NCBI GenBank assembly: GCA_029239935.1
Contig: JARBTY010000196.1
Span: 1 to 5,667, forward strand
Length of the DNA: 5,667 nucleotides
Direction of reading: 5' to 3'
Source of the DNA: Clostridia bacterium
GTDB taxonomy: Bacteria; Bacillota_A; Clostridia; Lachnospirales; Cellulosilyticaceae
Under the pieces are notes generated by a model. That model searched no databases and was not told the DNA's origin. It saw only the letters and a program-made list of their open reading frames with translations. The translations under genes and the position numbers were made by a program. Within the stretch, counting starts at the first letter, position 1, and every line of letters begins with the position of its first letter. This document shows positions 5,427 through 5,667 of the stretch, piece after piece.

Positions 5427-5483
5427 AAGAAGAAGAGCAGTATTGTGGTGATGTACATCATAAGACTGTTCTTCTTTTTATTT
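5427..5483 (+). terminator. Strong intrinsic terminator after the cupin gene, with a palindrome in its loop
   Basis: AAGAAGAGCAGT (5430-5441) pairs with ACTGTTCTTCTT (5465-5476) with one G-U pair, and pairing continues outward into A/T bases. The T-rich tract runs 5475-5483. The 23-base loop holds the perfect palindrome TGATGTACATCA (5449-5460), which could form its own small stem or serve as a protein site. Confidence 0.85.
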
Positions 5484-5502
5484 AATACAAACAGGGGGTA
5501 GT

Positions 5503-5530
5503 TCAAAGAAGGCTATATATTTGTTATAAA
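5503..5530 (+). promoter_or_regulatory. Candidate promoter for the oxidoreductase gene
   Basis: TTCAAA (5503-5508) and TATAAA (5525-5530) are 16 bases apart, and TG at 5522-5523 gives an extended -10 (TGnTATAAA). It lies downstream of the cupin terminator and 65 bases before the next start codon. A short inverted repeat, TCAAT-GGTTA-ATTGA (5563-5577), lies in the leader. An alternative -10 is TAAAAT at 5537-5542, which lacks a good -35. Confidence 0.45.
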
Positions 5531-5595
5531 AAATGGTAAAATTAAAAAAGAAGCAAGATTAATCAATGGTTAATTGAAAAAACAGGAGGGATTCC

Positions 5596-5667
5596 ATGGA
5601 AAAAGTTAAATTAGGCGTATTAGGCATATCAGGTCATCTATTGACACGGATGATGCTTCCTTTTACC
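5596..5667 (+). CDS. Probable Gfo/Idh/MocA-family NAD(P)-dependent oxidoreductase, N-terminus only (partial)
   Basis: The ATG at 5596 has a strong AGGAGGG site at 5583-5589, and the frame runs open to the end of the window, giving 24 residues. The peptide begins MEKVKLGVLGISGHLLTRMM and continues LPFT. It shows a first beta strand (VKLGVLG) and a glycine-rich turn (G-x-x-G-x-S-G) of a Rossmann fold that would bind NAD(P) in the cytoplasm. The 'LLP' after the turn is what I expect in Gfo/Idh/MocA proteins, which oxidise or reduce sugars, inositols and sugar acids. The glycine pattern is not the classical GxGxxG/A, and other Rossmann dehydrogenases cannot be excluded from so short a piece. It would fit a sugar-acid pathway next to the uronate-type cupin. 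Confidence 0.6.
   Translation, partial: MEKVKLGVLGISGHLLTRMMLPFT

Noticed and set aside
1282..5568. Nine-base match TAATCAATG at 1282-1290 and 5560-5568, as a shared operator.
   Set aside because: It is short, AT-rich and differently placed relative to the two promoters; chance is sufficient.

Overview
The window is AT-rich DNA with strong AGGAGG-type ribosome binding sites, lipoprotein signal peptides followed by an Ala/Pro/Thr/Glu linker, and a YesN/AraC-type regulator beside transporter genes. This suggests a Gram-positive Clostridia member, probably Lachnospirales/Lachnospiraceae (inference from style; no taxonomic marker is present). All genes are on the + strand.

Layout. Positions 1-132 hold the last 43 codons of an AraC-family DNA-binding domain, probably the C-terminus of a two-component response regulator. 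Seven bases later (140-1138) comes a DctP-type TRAP solute-binding lipoprotein (SBP1) with no membrane subunits directly after it. A 276-base gap (1139-1414) carries a 13-bp perfect inverted repeat, a second 7-bp inverted repeat and two candidate promoters. Then follows a complete TRAP transporter: dctP (SBP2, 1415-2494), dctQ (2580-3107) and dctM (3104-4396). dctQ and dctM overlap by ATGA, and an 11-bp hairpin lies between dctP and dctQ. A small YcxB-like membrane protein (4405-4875) follows dctM by 8 bases and is closed off by a terminator at 4905-4944. A separately transcribed KdgF-like cupin (5086-5412) has its own promoter and a strong terminator (5427-5483). The window ends in the first 24 codons of a probable Gfo/Idh/MocA-type oxidoreductase (5596 onward), with its own likely promoter.

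How the parts may work together (inference). SBP1, encoded directly behind the regulator, may present the ligand to the sensor kinase expected upstream, while SBP2-DctQ-DctM imports it with a sodium gradient. The KdgF-like cupin points to an unsaturated uronate from pectin or similar polyuronates, and the oxidoreductase may act on a sugar acid or its derivative. The substrate is not proven by sequence.

The points most worth a second look are the duplicated, diverged binding proteins (one apparently for sensing), the RNA/DNA structures around dctP, and the YcxB-like gene inside a TRAP operon. I see no CRISPR array, tRNA, rRNA, insertion sequence or phage gene.
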